Source of the DNA: Clostridia bacterium
Lineage (GTDB): Bacteria; Bacillota; Clostridia; Christensenellales; Borkfalkiaceae
DNA: 34,018 nucleotides
NCBI GenBank assembly: GCA_017408045.1
Contig: JAFQVL010000018.1
Span: 1 to 34,018 of the forward strand
Direction: 5' to 3'
Shown piece by piece: positions 1 to 8,010 of the stretch. The notes under the pieces are model-generated. The model was not told the origin of the DNA. It ran no database searches and was given only the letters and a program-made list of their open reading frames with translations. How positions within the stretch are numbered: the stretch's first letter is position 1; each line of letters begins with the position of its first letter. The translations under genes were made by a program, and so were the position numbers.

Positions 1-1455
1 GAAGATTACAAGGTACAACTCATTAACGACCTTCCCGAAGACTCGGTGATTTCCTTCTACAAGCAGGGCGGCTTTACCGACCTCTGCCGTGGTCCGCATA
101 TGCCTTCTACGGGCAAAATTAAGGCGTTCCGCTTAACCTCGGTGGCAGGCGCGTACTGGCGTGGGGACGAGCATAATAAGATGCTCACCCGTATCTACGG
201 CACGGCGTTTGCGAAGAAGGACGAAATGGAAGCTTACTTCACGATGCTGGAGGAGGCGAAAAAGCGCGACCATACCAAGCTTGGCAGGGAATTGAAACTG
301 TTTGCGATGATGAACGAGGGCAAGGGCTTGCCTTTCTTCCTGCCGAACGGTATGATTTTGAAAAATCAGTTGATTGACTACTGGCGTCAAATCCACACCA
401 GAGAGGGCTACGTTGAGGTCAACACCCCGATTATGCTGAACAAGTCCCTGTGGGAAACCTCTGGGCATTGGTATCACTATCGCGACAATATGTATACCAC
501 CAAGGTGGACGAAGAAGATTTTGCAATCAAGCCTATGAACTGTCCGGGTGGCGTTCTTGTTTACAAGAACGAGCCGCACAGCTATAAGGACTTGCCTATC
601 CGTATGGGCGAACTTGGGCTCGTACACCGCCACGAAAAATCGGGGCAGTTGCACGGTTTGTTCCGTGTCCGTTGCTTTACGCAGGACGACGCGCACATCT
701 TCATGACGCGAGAACAGATTAAGGACGAAATCAAGGGCGTCGTACGCCTCATCAACGAGGTGTATACGCTGTTTGGGTTCAAGTACCACGTCGAACTTTC
801 CACCCGTCCTGACAACAGTATGGGCAGCGACGAGGATTGGGAAGTGGCAACCGACGCTTTGCGTTCTGCGCTTAACGACATGGGCTTTGCATACGTTGTC
901 AACGAAGGGGACGGCGCGTTCTACGGCCCGAAGATTGACTTCCACTTGGAGGACAGCATCGGCAGAACGTGGCAATGCGGTACGATTCAGCTCGACTTCC
1001 AGTTGCCGCAGCGCTTTGAAATGGAGTACATCGGCGAGGACGGCGCAAAGCATCAGCCGATTATGGTACACCGCGTTGTATTCGGGTCTATCGAGCGTTT
1101 CATCGGTATCTTAATCGAACATTTTGCAGGCAAATTCCCCGTATGGCTTTCCCCCTTGCAGGTCAAGATTCTGCCCATCACCGACAGACAGGTAGAGTAT
1201 GCGAACGGCTTGGCAGAGCAGATGAAGGCGAAGGGTATCCGTGTCAAAGTGGACGACAGAAGCGAGAAGATCGGCTACAAAATCCGTGAGGCGCAAATGG
1301 AAAAAGTGCCTTACATGCTGATTGTGGGCGAAAAGGAAATGGAGGCAGGTCAGGTGGCTGTGCGCCGCAGAGATAAGGGCGATATGGGCGCGATCAATGC
1401 AGACGAATTTATTGCAACCGTCCTTTCGGATATTGCCGACAAAACGGTATTCTAA
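1..1455 (+). CDS. thrS: Threonyl-tRNA synthetase, 5'-truncated by window edge
   Basis: Charges tRNA-Thr with threonine in the cytoplasm. The frame is open from base 1 and 484 residues are visible, so about 150 N-terminal residues (TGS domain and the start of the editing domain) lie outside the window. The visible part begins in the editing domain: the DLCRGPH segment carries the conserved Cys29 and His33. The class II catalytic core follows, with the zinc ligands Cys181 (MNCPG), His232 (DDAHIF) and His357 (VHRVVFGS), motif 2 around RVRCFTQDD and motif 3 around GSIERFIGIL. The C-terminal anticodon-binding domain starts near PVWLSPLQV. A GTG at 46 could be mistaken for a start, but the homologous sequence continues upstream. 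An inverted repeat follows the stop codon. Any upstream T-box or promoter is not visible. Confidence 0.97.
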   Translation, partial: EDYKVQLINDLPEDSVISFYKQGGFTDLCRGPHMPSTGKIKAFRLTSVAGAYWRGDEHNKMLTRIYGTAFAKKDEMEAYFTMLEEAKKRDHTKLGRELKLFAMMNEGKGLPFFLPNGMILKNQLIDYWRQIHTREGYVEVNTPIMLNKSLWETSGHWYHYRDNMYTTKVDEEDFAIKPMNCPGGVLVYKNEPHSYKDLPIRMGELGLVHRHEKSGQLHGLFRVRCFTQDDAHIFMTREQIKDEIKGVVRLINEVYTLFGFKYHVELSTRPDNSMGSDEDWEVATDALRSALNDMGFAYVVNEGDGAFYGPKIDFHLEDSIGRTWQCGTIQLDFQLPQRFEMEYIGEDGAKHQPIMVHRVVFGSIERFIGILIEHFAGKFPVWLSPLQVKILPITDRQVEYANGLAEQMKAKGIRVKVDDRSEKIGYKIREAQMEKVPYMLIVGEKEMEAGQVAVRRRDKGDMGAINADEFIATVLSDIADKTVF

Positions 1456-1460
1456 GCGGT

Positions 1461-1492
1461 TGGCGGCAGGCGTATTCAGGCGGTTGCCGCCA
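1461..1492 (+). other. Inverted repeat downstream of thrS
   Basis: TGGCGGCA (1461-1468) and TGCCGCCA (1485-1492) are perfect complements separated by 16 bases, so the thrS transcript could end in a GC-rich hairpin. No U-tract follows directly, so this is at best a weak or factor-dependent terminator or a 3'-end stabiliser. Confidence 0.35.
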
Positions 1493-1539
1493 CGAACGAT
1501 ACAAAACGAAAAATTTTTATAAAAACCGTAAAAAATTGC

Positions 1540-1568
1540 TTGACATTCCCCGTTCGGTGTGTTAATAT
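1540..1568 (+). promoter_or_regulatory. Sigma-A type promoter of infC-rpmI-rplT
   Basis: A perfect -35 TTGACA (1540-1545) is followed after 17 bases by the -10 hexamer TAATAT (1563-1568). Transcription should start near 1575, giving a leader of about 140 nt before infC. Confidence 0.85.
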
Positions 1569-1574
1569 ATTAAC

Positions 1575-1717
1575 GCTAAGCAGAAGTAAACCTTCTCGCC
1601 ATACGGCAACGTTGTGTGGCTCAATCGTGGATTTTTTACGGGGGAAACTGTAAAAAAGGACTTTTGGTGGGTTGCTTATGCTAGCAACCCATTATTTTTT
1701 TGGTGAGGTATACGGCC
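1575..1717 (+). promoter_or_regulatory. infC leader with attenuator (ribosomal-protein leader, L20 type)
   Basis: The leader contains a hairpin TTTTTTAC/GTAAAAAA (1632-1639 with 1650-1657) and then a classic intrinsic terminator: TGGGTTGCT (1668-1676), a six-base loop, AGCAACCCA (1683-1691) and a U-rich tract 1692-1701. The terminator ends immediately before the infC ribosome binding site, so it must be bypassed for expression. In Bacillus the same operon has a leader in which L20 controls premature termination. The position and architecture match that logic, but membership of the same RNA family cannot be decided by eye. Confidence 0.7.
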
Positions 1718-2227
1718 ATAAAAAACCAACATCAAATCAACGGTGAAATCCGTGATAAAGAAGTAAGAGTCATTTCCGCAGAGGGTGAACAGCTTGGCGT
1801 AATGAGCGCGCTTGAGGCGTTGCGTATCGCAGAGGAAGAGGATTTAGACCTCGTCAAAATCTCTCCGAACGCCGTTCCGCCCGTATGCAAGATTATGAAC
1901 TACGGCAAGTTCAAATTCGAGCAGGCAAAGCGTGAAAAGGAAAACCGCAAAAACCAAAAGGTGATTGAAATCAAAGAAATCTACCTCTCCATGACGATCG
2001 ACGTCGGCGACCTGCAGGTCAAGGCGAAAAAGACGGTGGAAATGCTGGGCGACGGCAACAAGGTAAAGGTTTCCATTCGTATGAGAGGGCGTCAGCAGGC
2101 GCACGCTTCTATGGGTGTGGATGTAATGAAACGTTTCTTTGATATGCTCGGCGGCAAGGCGGTTATGGACAAAGCGCCTATGACCGAGGGCAGAAACATT
2201 TTGATGATTCTCTCCCCTGCAAAATAA
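1718..2227 (+). CDS. infC: Translation initiation factor IF-3, probable ATA start
   Basis: Binds the 30S subunit, prevents premature 50S joining and proofreads the start codon. The protein is recognisable from NGEIRDKEVRV near the N-terminus and the C-terminal half with MRGRQQAHASMGV. The frame has no ATG near the expected N-terminus. TTG at 1700 lies in the terminator U-tract and GTG at 1703 lies in the ribosome binding site. The sequence GGTGAGG (1702-1708) sits 9 bases before an ATA at 1718, which gives a 169-aa protein of normal IF-3 length. Non-AUG starts are known for infC (AUU in E. coli), where they let IF-3 repress its own translation, so I take ATA as the start. It heads the infC-rpmI-rplT operon. 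Confidence 0.93.
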   Translation: MKNQHQINGEIRDKEVRVISAEGEQLGVMSALEALRIAEEEDLDLVKISPNAVPPVCKIMNYGKFKFEQAKREKENRKNQKVIEIKEIYLSMTIDVGDLQVKAKKTVEMLGDGNKVKVSIRMRGRQQAHASMGVDVMKRFFDMLGGKAVMDKAPMTEGRNILMILSPAK

Positions 2228-2301
2228 TTGCTTTTTATGCGGCGCGGCGTACGCGCGGCTAAAAATATAAAAACAGAAAAAAATATTCGGAGGATAAATA
2301 T

Positions 2302-2502
2302 ATGCCTAAGCAGAAAACTCACAGCAGTACGAAAAAGCGTTTTTGGCTTACCGGTTCGGGTAAAGTAAATCGTTCCCACAGCGGTAAGAACCACAAAGCA
2401 GAAACCAAGACCAGCAAAAGAAGAAGACATTTGCGTCAAAGCACCCTTGTTTCTTCTACCCAGGAAAATACCGTTAAAGGTATGATGCCCTACAAGAAAT
2501 AA
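2302..2502 (+). CDS. rpmI: 50S ribosomal protein L35
   Basis: Small basic protein of the large ribosomal subunit, 66 residues, the usual length. It starts with MPKQKTHSSTKKRF and has the typical SGKVNRSHSGKNH and RRRHLRQSTLV stretches. A strong ribosome binding site (GGAGG near 2290) lies before the ATG. It lies between infC and rplT as in most bacteria and should be co-transcribed under the infC leader. Confidence 0.97.
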   Translation: MPKQKTHSSTKKRFWLTGSGKVNRSHSGKNHKAETKTSKRRRHLRQSTLVSSTQENTVKGMMPYKK

Positions 2503-2520
2503 GGAAGGAGGAAATAGAAA

Positions 2521-2871
2521 ATGCGTATTAAAAGAGCAGTAAACGCTGTTAAAAAGCGTAGAAAGATTTTTAAGCTTTCCAAAGGTTATTTTGGCAACAA
2601 GAGCAAGTCTTACAGAATCGCAAGACAAGCTGTCATGAAGTCCTTGAACTATGCGTTCATCGGCCGTAGAAGAAGAAAGAGAGATTTCAGAAAGCTGTGG
2701 ATTGCAAGAATCAACGCGGCTGCAAGAATCAACGGTCTTTCTTACAGCAAGTTCATGTTCGGTCTTTCCAAGGCTGGCATCAACCTGAACAGAAAGGTGC
2801 TTGCAGACCTCGCAGTAAACGACGCGGCTGCATTCACGGCACTCGTAGAGAAGGCGAAAGCGGCTCTCTAA
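2521..2871 (+). CDS. rplT: 50S ribosomal protein L20
   Basis: Large-subunit assembly protein that binds 23S rRNA, 116 residues, the usual length. The family start ([15 protein letters not shown]) and the [18 protein letters not shown] core are plain. AAGGAAGGAGG directly upstream is an excellent ribosome binding site, and the gene is 18 bases after rpmI. In other Firmicutes L20 also represses this operon through the leader RNA; the leader hairpins seen here fit that, but no L20 binding site was identified. A strong terminator follows. Confidence 0.97.
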   Translation: MRIKRAVNAVKKRRKIFKLSKGYFGNKSKSYRIARQAVMKSLNYAFIGRRRRKRDFRKLWIARINAAARINGLSYSKFMFGLSKAGINLNRKVLADLAVNDAAAFTALVEKAKAAL

Positions 2872-2887
2872 GGATGACGAACAATAG

Positions 2888-2917
2888 CCTTTTCGCACGA
2901 TAGCGAAAAGGTTTTTT
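2888..2917 (+). terminator. Intrinsic terminator after rplT
   Basis: CCTTTTCGC (2888-2896), a six-base loop, GCGAAAAGG (2903-2911), then six T residues. The 9-bp stem is perfect. Confidence 0.9.
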
Positions 2918-2936
2918 GTTGTTTTTTGGAATTATG

Positions 2937-3686
2937 ATGATTACGTCTAAAAACAATCCGCTCGTGAAAGAAACGGCTACCTTAAAGGACAAAAAGGGCA
3001 GAAAGCTGCTCGGGTCTTTTTTGGTGGAGGGCAGAAAGATGGCAGAGGAATGCCTTTTGAGCGGTATGACGATTGAAAAGATTTTCGTTCGTGAAGGGGT
3101 GGAGCTTGGCTTGCCCGTGGACGAGAAAAAAATCGTCGTCGTATCCGAGGACGTCTTGCGCCAGCTTTCGGACGAGAAAACGCCGCAGGGCGTAGTGTGT
3201 CGTGTGAAGATTCCCACCCGTCCGCTTTGCGCGCCCAAGGGCAACTGCTTGTTTTTGGACGGCGTAGCCGACCCGGGCAATCTGGGTGCGATTATCCGTA
3301 CTGCCAACGCGGCGGGCTACGAGGAGATTTATCTGACCAAGGAATGCACCGACCCCTATTCTCCCAAAAGCGTGCGCGCCAGCATGAGTGGCATCTTTTT
3401 CACAAAGCTGTACTGTGCAGAGCGTGAAGAGATACTCTCCATGTTAAAAAATGCAGGCGTAGCGCTAATCGTTGCAGACATGGGTGGGGAAAACGTCTTT
3501 CATTTTGCGCCGAATACACCGTTTGCGCTGGTCATCGGCAACGAGGCGAACGGCGTTTCCGCTACGGTAAAAGAGGCGGCAGATAAGACGATACGCATTC
3601 CGATGCGCTCCTCACAGGAGAGCTTGAATGCGGCGGTTGCCGCAGGGGTTTCGATGTACCTCTTGGCGAAGGAAAAATTTTTATAA
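2937..3686 (+). CDS. SpoU/TrmH-family RNA 2'-O-methyltransferase
   Basis: Probably methylates a ribose 2'-OH in rRNA or tRNA using S-adenosylmethionine. The N-terminal part (KNNPLVKETATLKDKKGRK, then FLVEGRKM) is the RNA-binding substrate domain seen in RlmB/TsnR-like enzymes. The C-terminal SPOUT knot domain has motif 1 DPGNLGAIIRTANAAG, motif 2 VIGNEANGVS and motif 3 RIPMRSSQESLNAAVA. ATG codons at 2934 and 2937 are both possible; 2937 gives 249 residues. The ribosome binding site is weak (GGAA). The gene starts about 20 bases after the rplT terminator with no promoter I can see, so it may depend on readthrough. The exact RNA target is not readable. Confidence 0.9.
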   Translation: MITSKNNPLVKETATLKDKKGRKLLGSFLVEGRKMAEECLLSGMTIEKIFVREGVELGLPVDEKKIVVVSEDVLRQLSDEKTPQGVVCRVKIPTRPLCAPKGNCLFLDGVADPGNLGAIIRTANAAGYEEIYLTKECTDPYSPKSVRASMSGIFFTKLYCAEREEILSMLKNAGVALIVADMGGENVFHFAPNTPFALVIGNEANGVSATVKEAADKTIRIPMRSSQESLNAAVAAGVSMYLLAKEKFL

Positions 3687-3708
3687 TATTAGGAAAAGGA
3701 GTATCAAT

Positions 3709-4497
3709 ATGTCCGGACATAGCAAATGGCATAACATACAGGCAAAAAAAGGTAAGGCAGACGCGGCGAAGGGCAGAATTTTCACCAAGCTCGGCAGAGA
3801 GATTGCCGTAGCGGCAAAATCCAACCCCAACCCCGACACGAACAGCAAGCTGGCGGATATCATCGCAAAGGCAAAGGCTGCGAATATGCCCAACGACAAC
3901 ATTCAGCGTTCGATTAAGAAGGCAAGCGGCGAAATGAGCGGCACCGACTATAAGGAACTCACCTACGAGGGCTACGGCGTGGCAGGTTCGGCGGTCATCA
4001 TCGCGACCTTGACGGACAACGTCAACCGTACGGCAGGCGACGTTCGCGCGATTTTGTCCAAGCACGGCGGCTCGATGGGGCAGACGGGCTGCGTATCCTA
4101 CAACTTTGAAAACAAGGGCTATATCGTTGTTGAAAGAACGGTAGAGTTGGATGAGGATACCATGACGGAATATGCGTTGGAGGCAGGCGCTGACGACGTA
4201 GTAGCAGACGACGACGTTTACGAAATCTTCACCACCCCCGAGACGTTCTCCGACGTCAGAAAATACCTTGAGGATAAGAACAAGGAGTTGGTTGCAGCTG
4301 CTCCCAAGGGTAGAAGAAACGACGAGGAAGAGGACAAGATTAAGTTCGTGCAAGCGGAAATCTCCATGATTCCCAACAGCCGTATCGAATTGCCCGCCGA
4401 CAAGGTAGAAACCTTCTTGAAGATGATTGACGCGTTGGAAGATTTGGACGACGTACAAAACGTTTACCACAACGTAGACCTTCCCGATGAAGAATAA
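3709..4497 (+). CDS. yebC: YebC/PmpR family protein
   Basis: Family members act as DNA-binding regulators (PmpR) or, as shown for some, help ribosomes through proline stretches. The hallmark MSGHSKWHNIQAKK start and the AKAKAANMPNDNIQR and GAGADDV-like stretches identify it; 262 residues, slightly longer than the usual 240-250. The start is fixed by AAGGAG at 3696-3701 and the conserved N-terminus; the open frame continues upstream to 3628 but overlaps the methyltransferase. It follows that gene by 22 bases and ends in a terminator, so the two are probably co-transcribed. Its function here cannot be chosen between the two known roles. Confidence 0.95.
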   Translation: MSGHSKWHNIQAKKGKADAAKGRIFTKLGREIAVAAKSNPNPDTNSKLADIIAKAKAANMPNDNIQRSIKKASGEMSGTDYKELTYEGYGVAGSAVIIATLTDNVNRTAGDVRAILSKHGGSMGQTGCVSYNFENKGYIVVERTVELDEDTMTEYALEAGADDVVADDDVYEIFTTPETFSDVRKYLEDKNKELVAAAPKGRRNDEEEDKIKFVQAEISMIPNSRIELPADKVETFLKMIDALEDLDDVQNVYHNVDLPDEE

Positions 4498-4507
4498 TCG
4501 AAAGAAT

Positions 4508-4542
4508 AAAAACGCCCAAACGTTTGAATTGGGCGTTTTTTT
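4508..4542 (+). terminator. Intrinsic terminator after yebC
   Basis: AAAAACGCCCAA (4508-4519) pairs with TTGGGCGTTTTT (4529-4540) around a nine-base loop and ends in a run of T residues. Confidence 0.9.
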
Positions 4543-4625
4543 GTTTATAAATATAATAGAGCGCGAAAAATTCGCGTTCGGGAGGGAAAAAGTCAAAATT
4601 TGAAAAAAATTTTCTCGTATGGCTA

Positions 4626-4654
4626 TTGCATTTCATAAAAGGCTGTGATATAAT
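4626..4654 (+). promoter_or_regulatory. Extended -10 promoter of the helicase/MoxR/VWA cassette
   Basis: A consensus TATAAT (4649-4654) is preceded by TG one base upstream (extended -10). A weak -35, TTGCAT (4626-4631), lies 17 bases away. It is the only convincing promoter between the yebC terminator and the cassette. Confidence 0.75.
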
Positions 4655-4719
4655 GTTGCACCTTAGAGGAAGTTAAAAAGGCGTAAACTGTGTGTTTTAG
4701 AGGGAGAAAAGTACGCGAA

Positions 4720-7700
4720 ATGGAATGGTTTACTTATGAAAAAGAAGAGGATGACGGGCTGACCGAAATCTCCTTAGACTGGGGGGATTTTGACGAGGTA
4801 AAAGTCAGCGAAAAGACGGACAATCTTGCCGACGGCTTGGTGTCCTGTTTAAACACGCTTGGTAGGGTAGACGTGCCGTATATTGCTACTGCCTGTGATA
4901 AGACGCCGCAGGAGGTGGTGGAAGGCTTGCGCGGCTCTATCTATCTCAACCCTGAAAAATGGGAAGGGGACGTTCGCAACGGCTGGGAAACGGCGGACGG
5001 CTATTTATCGGGAAACTTGCGTAGAAAGTGGCGGTTTGCTAAGTCTGCAGCCGAACGCTTTCCCGAGTTGTTTTCTTCCAACGTAGAGGCGTTGGAGCGG
5101 TTGTTGCCGCAGTCTGCGCTCGGCGAGGAAATCTATATCACTTTGGGTTCTCCGTGGGTACCTACGGACGTCATTGACGACTTTATCGAACACTTGCTCG
5201 GTCCGTACGTCAGCAACATCAACGAGAAATTTCGTCCCGGCTACTTGGTTGTCCGCGACGAGCTGACGGGCGGATGGGAAATCCCTGCAAAGAGCCGTTA
5301 TGCCTACGGTCAATACGCTGTACGCGCGACGTCTGCATACGGTACTTCGCGTATGAACGCGCTGGAGATTATGGAATACACGCTGAATATGAAGACGGTA
5401 GTCGTGAGGGATACCGTCGTCGTTCGCGCGGCAACCTACACGCAAAAGCCCAAGACAGCGTCCGTGATCAACCGCGAGGAAACGGTGCTTGCGGTGGAAA
5501 AGCAGGACCTGATGATTAAGGAGTTTCAATCTTGGGTTTGGCAGGACGAGAAGAGGGCAAATCGCCTGCGTGAAATCTTTGAGGAACGGTTTGGCTTTGT
5601 TCGCGCTCGGCAGTTTGACGGCAGCTTTTTGACCTTTCCTACGATGGACGAAAACGCCTTTTTGTACCCTTATCAAAAGAATGCGGTGGCGCGGATTTTG
5701 TTCAGCCCGAACGTGCTGCTTGCGCACGAGGTAGGCTGTGGTAAAACGTACATTATGGTGGCGGCAGGTATGGAATTACGCCGTATGGGCGTATCCAAAA
5801 AGAATATGTACGTCGTCCCGAATAACCTGATTTCGCAATGGGCGGATATCTTTCACGAGTTGTATCCGCAGGCGAAGGTAATACAGATCACGTCCAAGGA
5901 TTTCACGCCAAAGCGCAGGGAGGCGACTCTGCTTGCGATGCGGGACGTAGACGTGGACGCTATCCTGATTGCATACAGTTGCTTTGACCGTATTCCCGTT
6001 TCGTTGAAAACGAAGTTAGAGGATGCGGAAGAGGAACTCAAAAAACTCGACGAAAAAATCAAGGACGGCAGCAACAAGTTTTCCTCTACGCTGGTGGCGC
6101 GAAAAAACAAGCTGGCAAAGGACGTGCAGAGCCTGCGTGCAAAATTGCAGGACGAAGAAAAGACGGTGTTCTTTGAGGATTTGGGGGTGCAGACCTTGTT
6201 TGTGGACGAGGCGCACAACTATAAAAACGTCGACGTCAATACAAAGATAGAAAACGTGCAGGGGCTGGGCAATCGCGACGGCTCGGACAAGTGCCGCAAT
6301 ATGCTGTATAAGGTGCGCTGCGTGCAAAAGCAGAACGGCGGCAGAGGGGTGGTGTTTGCGACGGGTACGCCGATTACCAACTCCATTATTGATGCTTTCG
6401 TCATGCAAAAGTATCTGCAAAACGGGGAGTTGACCCTCTTAGATTTGCATAATTTCGACAGCTGGGTGGGTATGTTTGCGGAAAAGACGACGGAATTTGA
6501 AATCGACGTCGATACGAACAGCTATCGCCTTGCGACCCGTTTTTCTAAGTTCCACAACCTGACCGAGTTGACAATGCTGCTTTCTTCGATAGCTGACTTT
6601 TACCGCGCGGACGGCGCAACGGGCTTGCCGCAGTTGGACGGCTACACCGATTGCTTGGTCGATAAGACCGTCGAATTTTCGCAGTATCTGGACGATATTT
6701 CCCGCCGAGCAGACCAAGTGCGTTCTGGGCAGGTCAGCAGGGACGAGGACAATATGCTCAAGATTACCACAGACGGCAGGAAGGCGGCGCTTGACTTGCG
6801 CTTGGTTGAGCCGAATGCTCCTTTTTCCTACGCTTACAAGGTGGTGCGCTGCGCGGAGAACGTCTTTGACCTGTACGTCAAGACGCTTGGGAAAAAGAGC
6901 ACGCAACTCGTATTTTGCGATACCTCTACGCCCAAAGGCGGCTTTAACGTCTACGACGAGCTGCGGCGGCTGCTGATTGAAATGGGTGTACCGCACGACA
7001 AGATTGCCTATATCCACGATGCCCAGTCCGAGAGCCGCCGTGAGGAACTGTTTGAGGCGGTACGTACGGGGCAGGTACGCGTTCTTATCGGGTCTACGTT
7101 CAAGCTCGGTATGGGCGTAAACGTGCAGGACAAGCTGATTGCCGTGCATCATCTGGACGTGCCTTGGCGGCCTTCGGATATGGTACAGCGTGAGGGGCGT
7201 ATTCTGCGACAGGGGAACGAAAACAAGAAAGTATATATCTATCGCTACGTGACGGACGGCAGTTTTGACGCCTATTCGTGGCAGCTGTTGGAAAGCAAGC
7301 AACGGTTCATCTCGCAGCTCTTATCCGGTTCGTTGACCGAAAAGGAAGCGGAGGACGTGGACAGTATCGTGCTGGACTACGCCGAGGTCAAGGCGCTTGC
7401 GATCGGCAATCCGCTGATTAAAAAGCGTGTCGAAACGGCGAACGAGTTGGCGCGCCTTCTGACCTTACACCGCAAAGCGGTATATATTCGCGAACAGTTG
7501 GAGGCGGAACTTGCTGAAATTCCTGAACGTCTGGAACGGCAGAGAAAACTGTATTCCGCTTGTTTGCAGGACGTGGACGATTATAAGCGTCTGCGCCGGG
7601 AATATACTTTAGAGGAGCGTACAGCGCTTTCCTCGGCGGTGATGGAAGCGATTGCAGGCTACGATTTTACCGAGGGGGTGGAAAAGACGATAGGAGAATA

Positions 7701-8010
7701 CCAAGGCTTTAGCGTGGTATTACCGTCCTACCTCATTCGCCAAAAGCCGCACGTTTGGCTGAAGCGAAACGGAAAATACAAGGTGGACATCGGGGAGAGC
7801 GTCTTTGGCGTGATCGCCCGTTTGGATAACGCCTTAGAAACGATGGACAAGCAGTTGCAGGTATATAAAGACAACGTGCAATCGCTGATTTTATCCAAGG
7901 AAGAAATCCGTCAGGAGCTGGAAAAGAACAATTCCTATGCGGATGAAATTACCGCTTGCAAAAGCGAGTTAGAGGAAATAGACAAACAGTTGGGGGTGAA
8001 GAAGAAATGA
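4720..8010 (+). CDS. Large SNF2-like DEAH helicase, methylase-less relative of mobile-element helicase/methylases
   Basis: A 1096-residue superfamily 2 ATPase expected to translocate on or remodel nucleic acid. The N-terminal 160 residues (RVDVPYIATACDKTPQEV, YLSGNLRRKWRFA, LGSPWVPTDVI) match by pattern the linker of large SNF2 helicase/N6-adenine methylase proteins on conjugative elements and phages, but no methylase motif (NPPY/DPPY) is present. Helicase motifs: Walker A GCGKT at residues 339-343, DEAH at 496-499, GTPIT from 549, and in the second lobe IGSTFKLGMGVN near 790 and QREGR at 823-827. Charged coiled-coil stretches occur near 430-480 and in the last 200 residues. I chose ATG 4720 with AGGGAG 13 bases upstream; GTG at 4690 is possible. 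Its stop overlaps the next start by four bases (ATGA), implying coupled translation with the MoxR gene. Confidence 0.85.
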   Translation: MEWFTYEKEEDDGLTEISLDWGDFDEVKVSEKTDNLADGLVSCLNTLGRVDVPYIATACDKTPQEVVEGLRGSIYLNPEKWEGDVRNGWETADGYLSGNLRRKWRFAKSAAERFPELFSSNVEALERLLPQSALGEEIYITLGSPWVPTDVIDDFIEHLLGPYVSNINEKFRPGYLVVRDELTGGWEIPAKSRYAYGQYAVRATSAYGTSRMNALEIMEYTLNMKTVVVRDTVVVRAATYTQKPKTASVINREETVLAVEKQDLMIKEFQSWVWQDEKRANRLREIFEERFGFVRARQFDGSFLTFPTMDENAFLYPYQKNAVARILFSPNVLLAHEVGCGKTYIMVAAGMELRRMGVSKKNMYVVPNNLISQWADIFHELYPQAKVIQITSKDFTPKRREATLLAMRDVDVDAILIAYSCFDRIPVSLKTKLEDAEEELKKLDEKIKDGSNKFSSTLVARKNKLAKDVQSLRAKLQDEEKTVFFEDLGVQTLFVDEAHNYKNVDVNTKIENVQGLGNRDGSDKCRNMLYKVRCVQKQNGGRGVVFATGTPITNSIIDAFVMQKYLQNGELTLLDLHNFDSWVGMFAEKTTEFEIDVDTNSYRLATRFSKFHNLTELTMLLSSIADFYRADGATGLPQLDGYTDCLVDKTVEFSQYLDDISRRADQVRSGQVSRDEDNMLKITTDGRKAALDLRLVEPNAPFSYAYKVVRCAENVFDLYVKTLGKKSTQLVFCDTSTPKGGFNVYDELRRLLIEMGVPHDKIAYIHDAQSESRREELFEAVRTGQVRVLIGSTFKLGMGVNVQDKLIAVHHLDVPWRPSDMVQREGRILRQGNENKKVYIYRYVTDGSFDAYSWQLLESKQRFISQLLSGSLTEKEAEDVDSIVLDYAEVKALAIGNPLIKKRVETANELARLLTLHRKAVYIREQLEAELAEIPERLERQRKLYSACLQDVDDYKRLRREYTLEERTALSSAVMEAIAGYDFTEGVEKTIGEYQGFSVVLPSYLIRQKPHVWLKRNGKYKVDIGESVFGVIARLDNALETMDKQLQVYKDNVQSLILSKEEIRQELEKNNSYADEITACKSELEEIDKQLGVKKK

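Noticed and set aside
3562..4596. A 344-codon minus-strand frame opposite yebC
   Set aside because: yebC is unambiguous on the + strand, and the antisense frame runs through its terminator.
4720..8010. Helicase considered as part of an integrated conjugative element or prophage
   Set aside because: The domain type occurs on mobile elements, but no integrase, relaxase, structural phage gene or attachment repeat is visible on either side.
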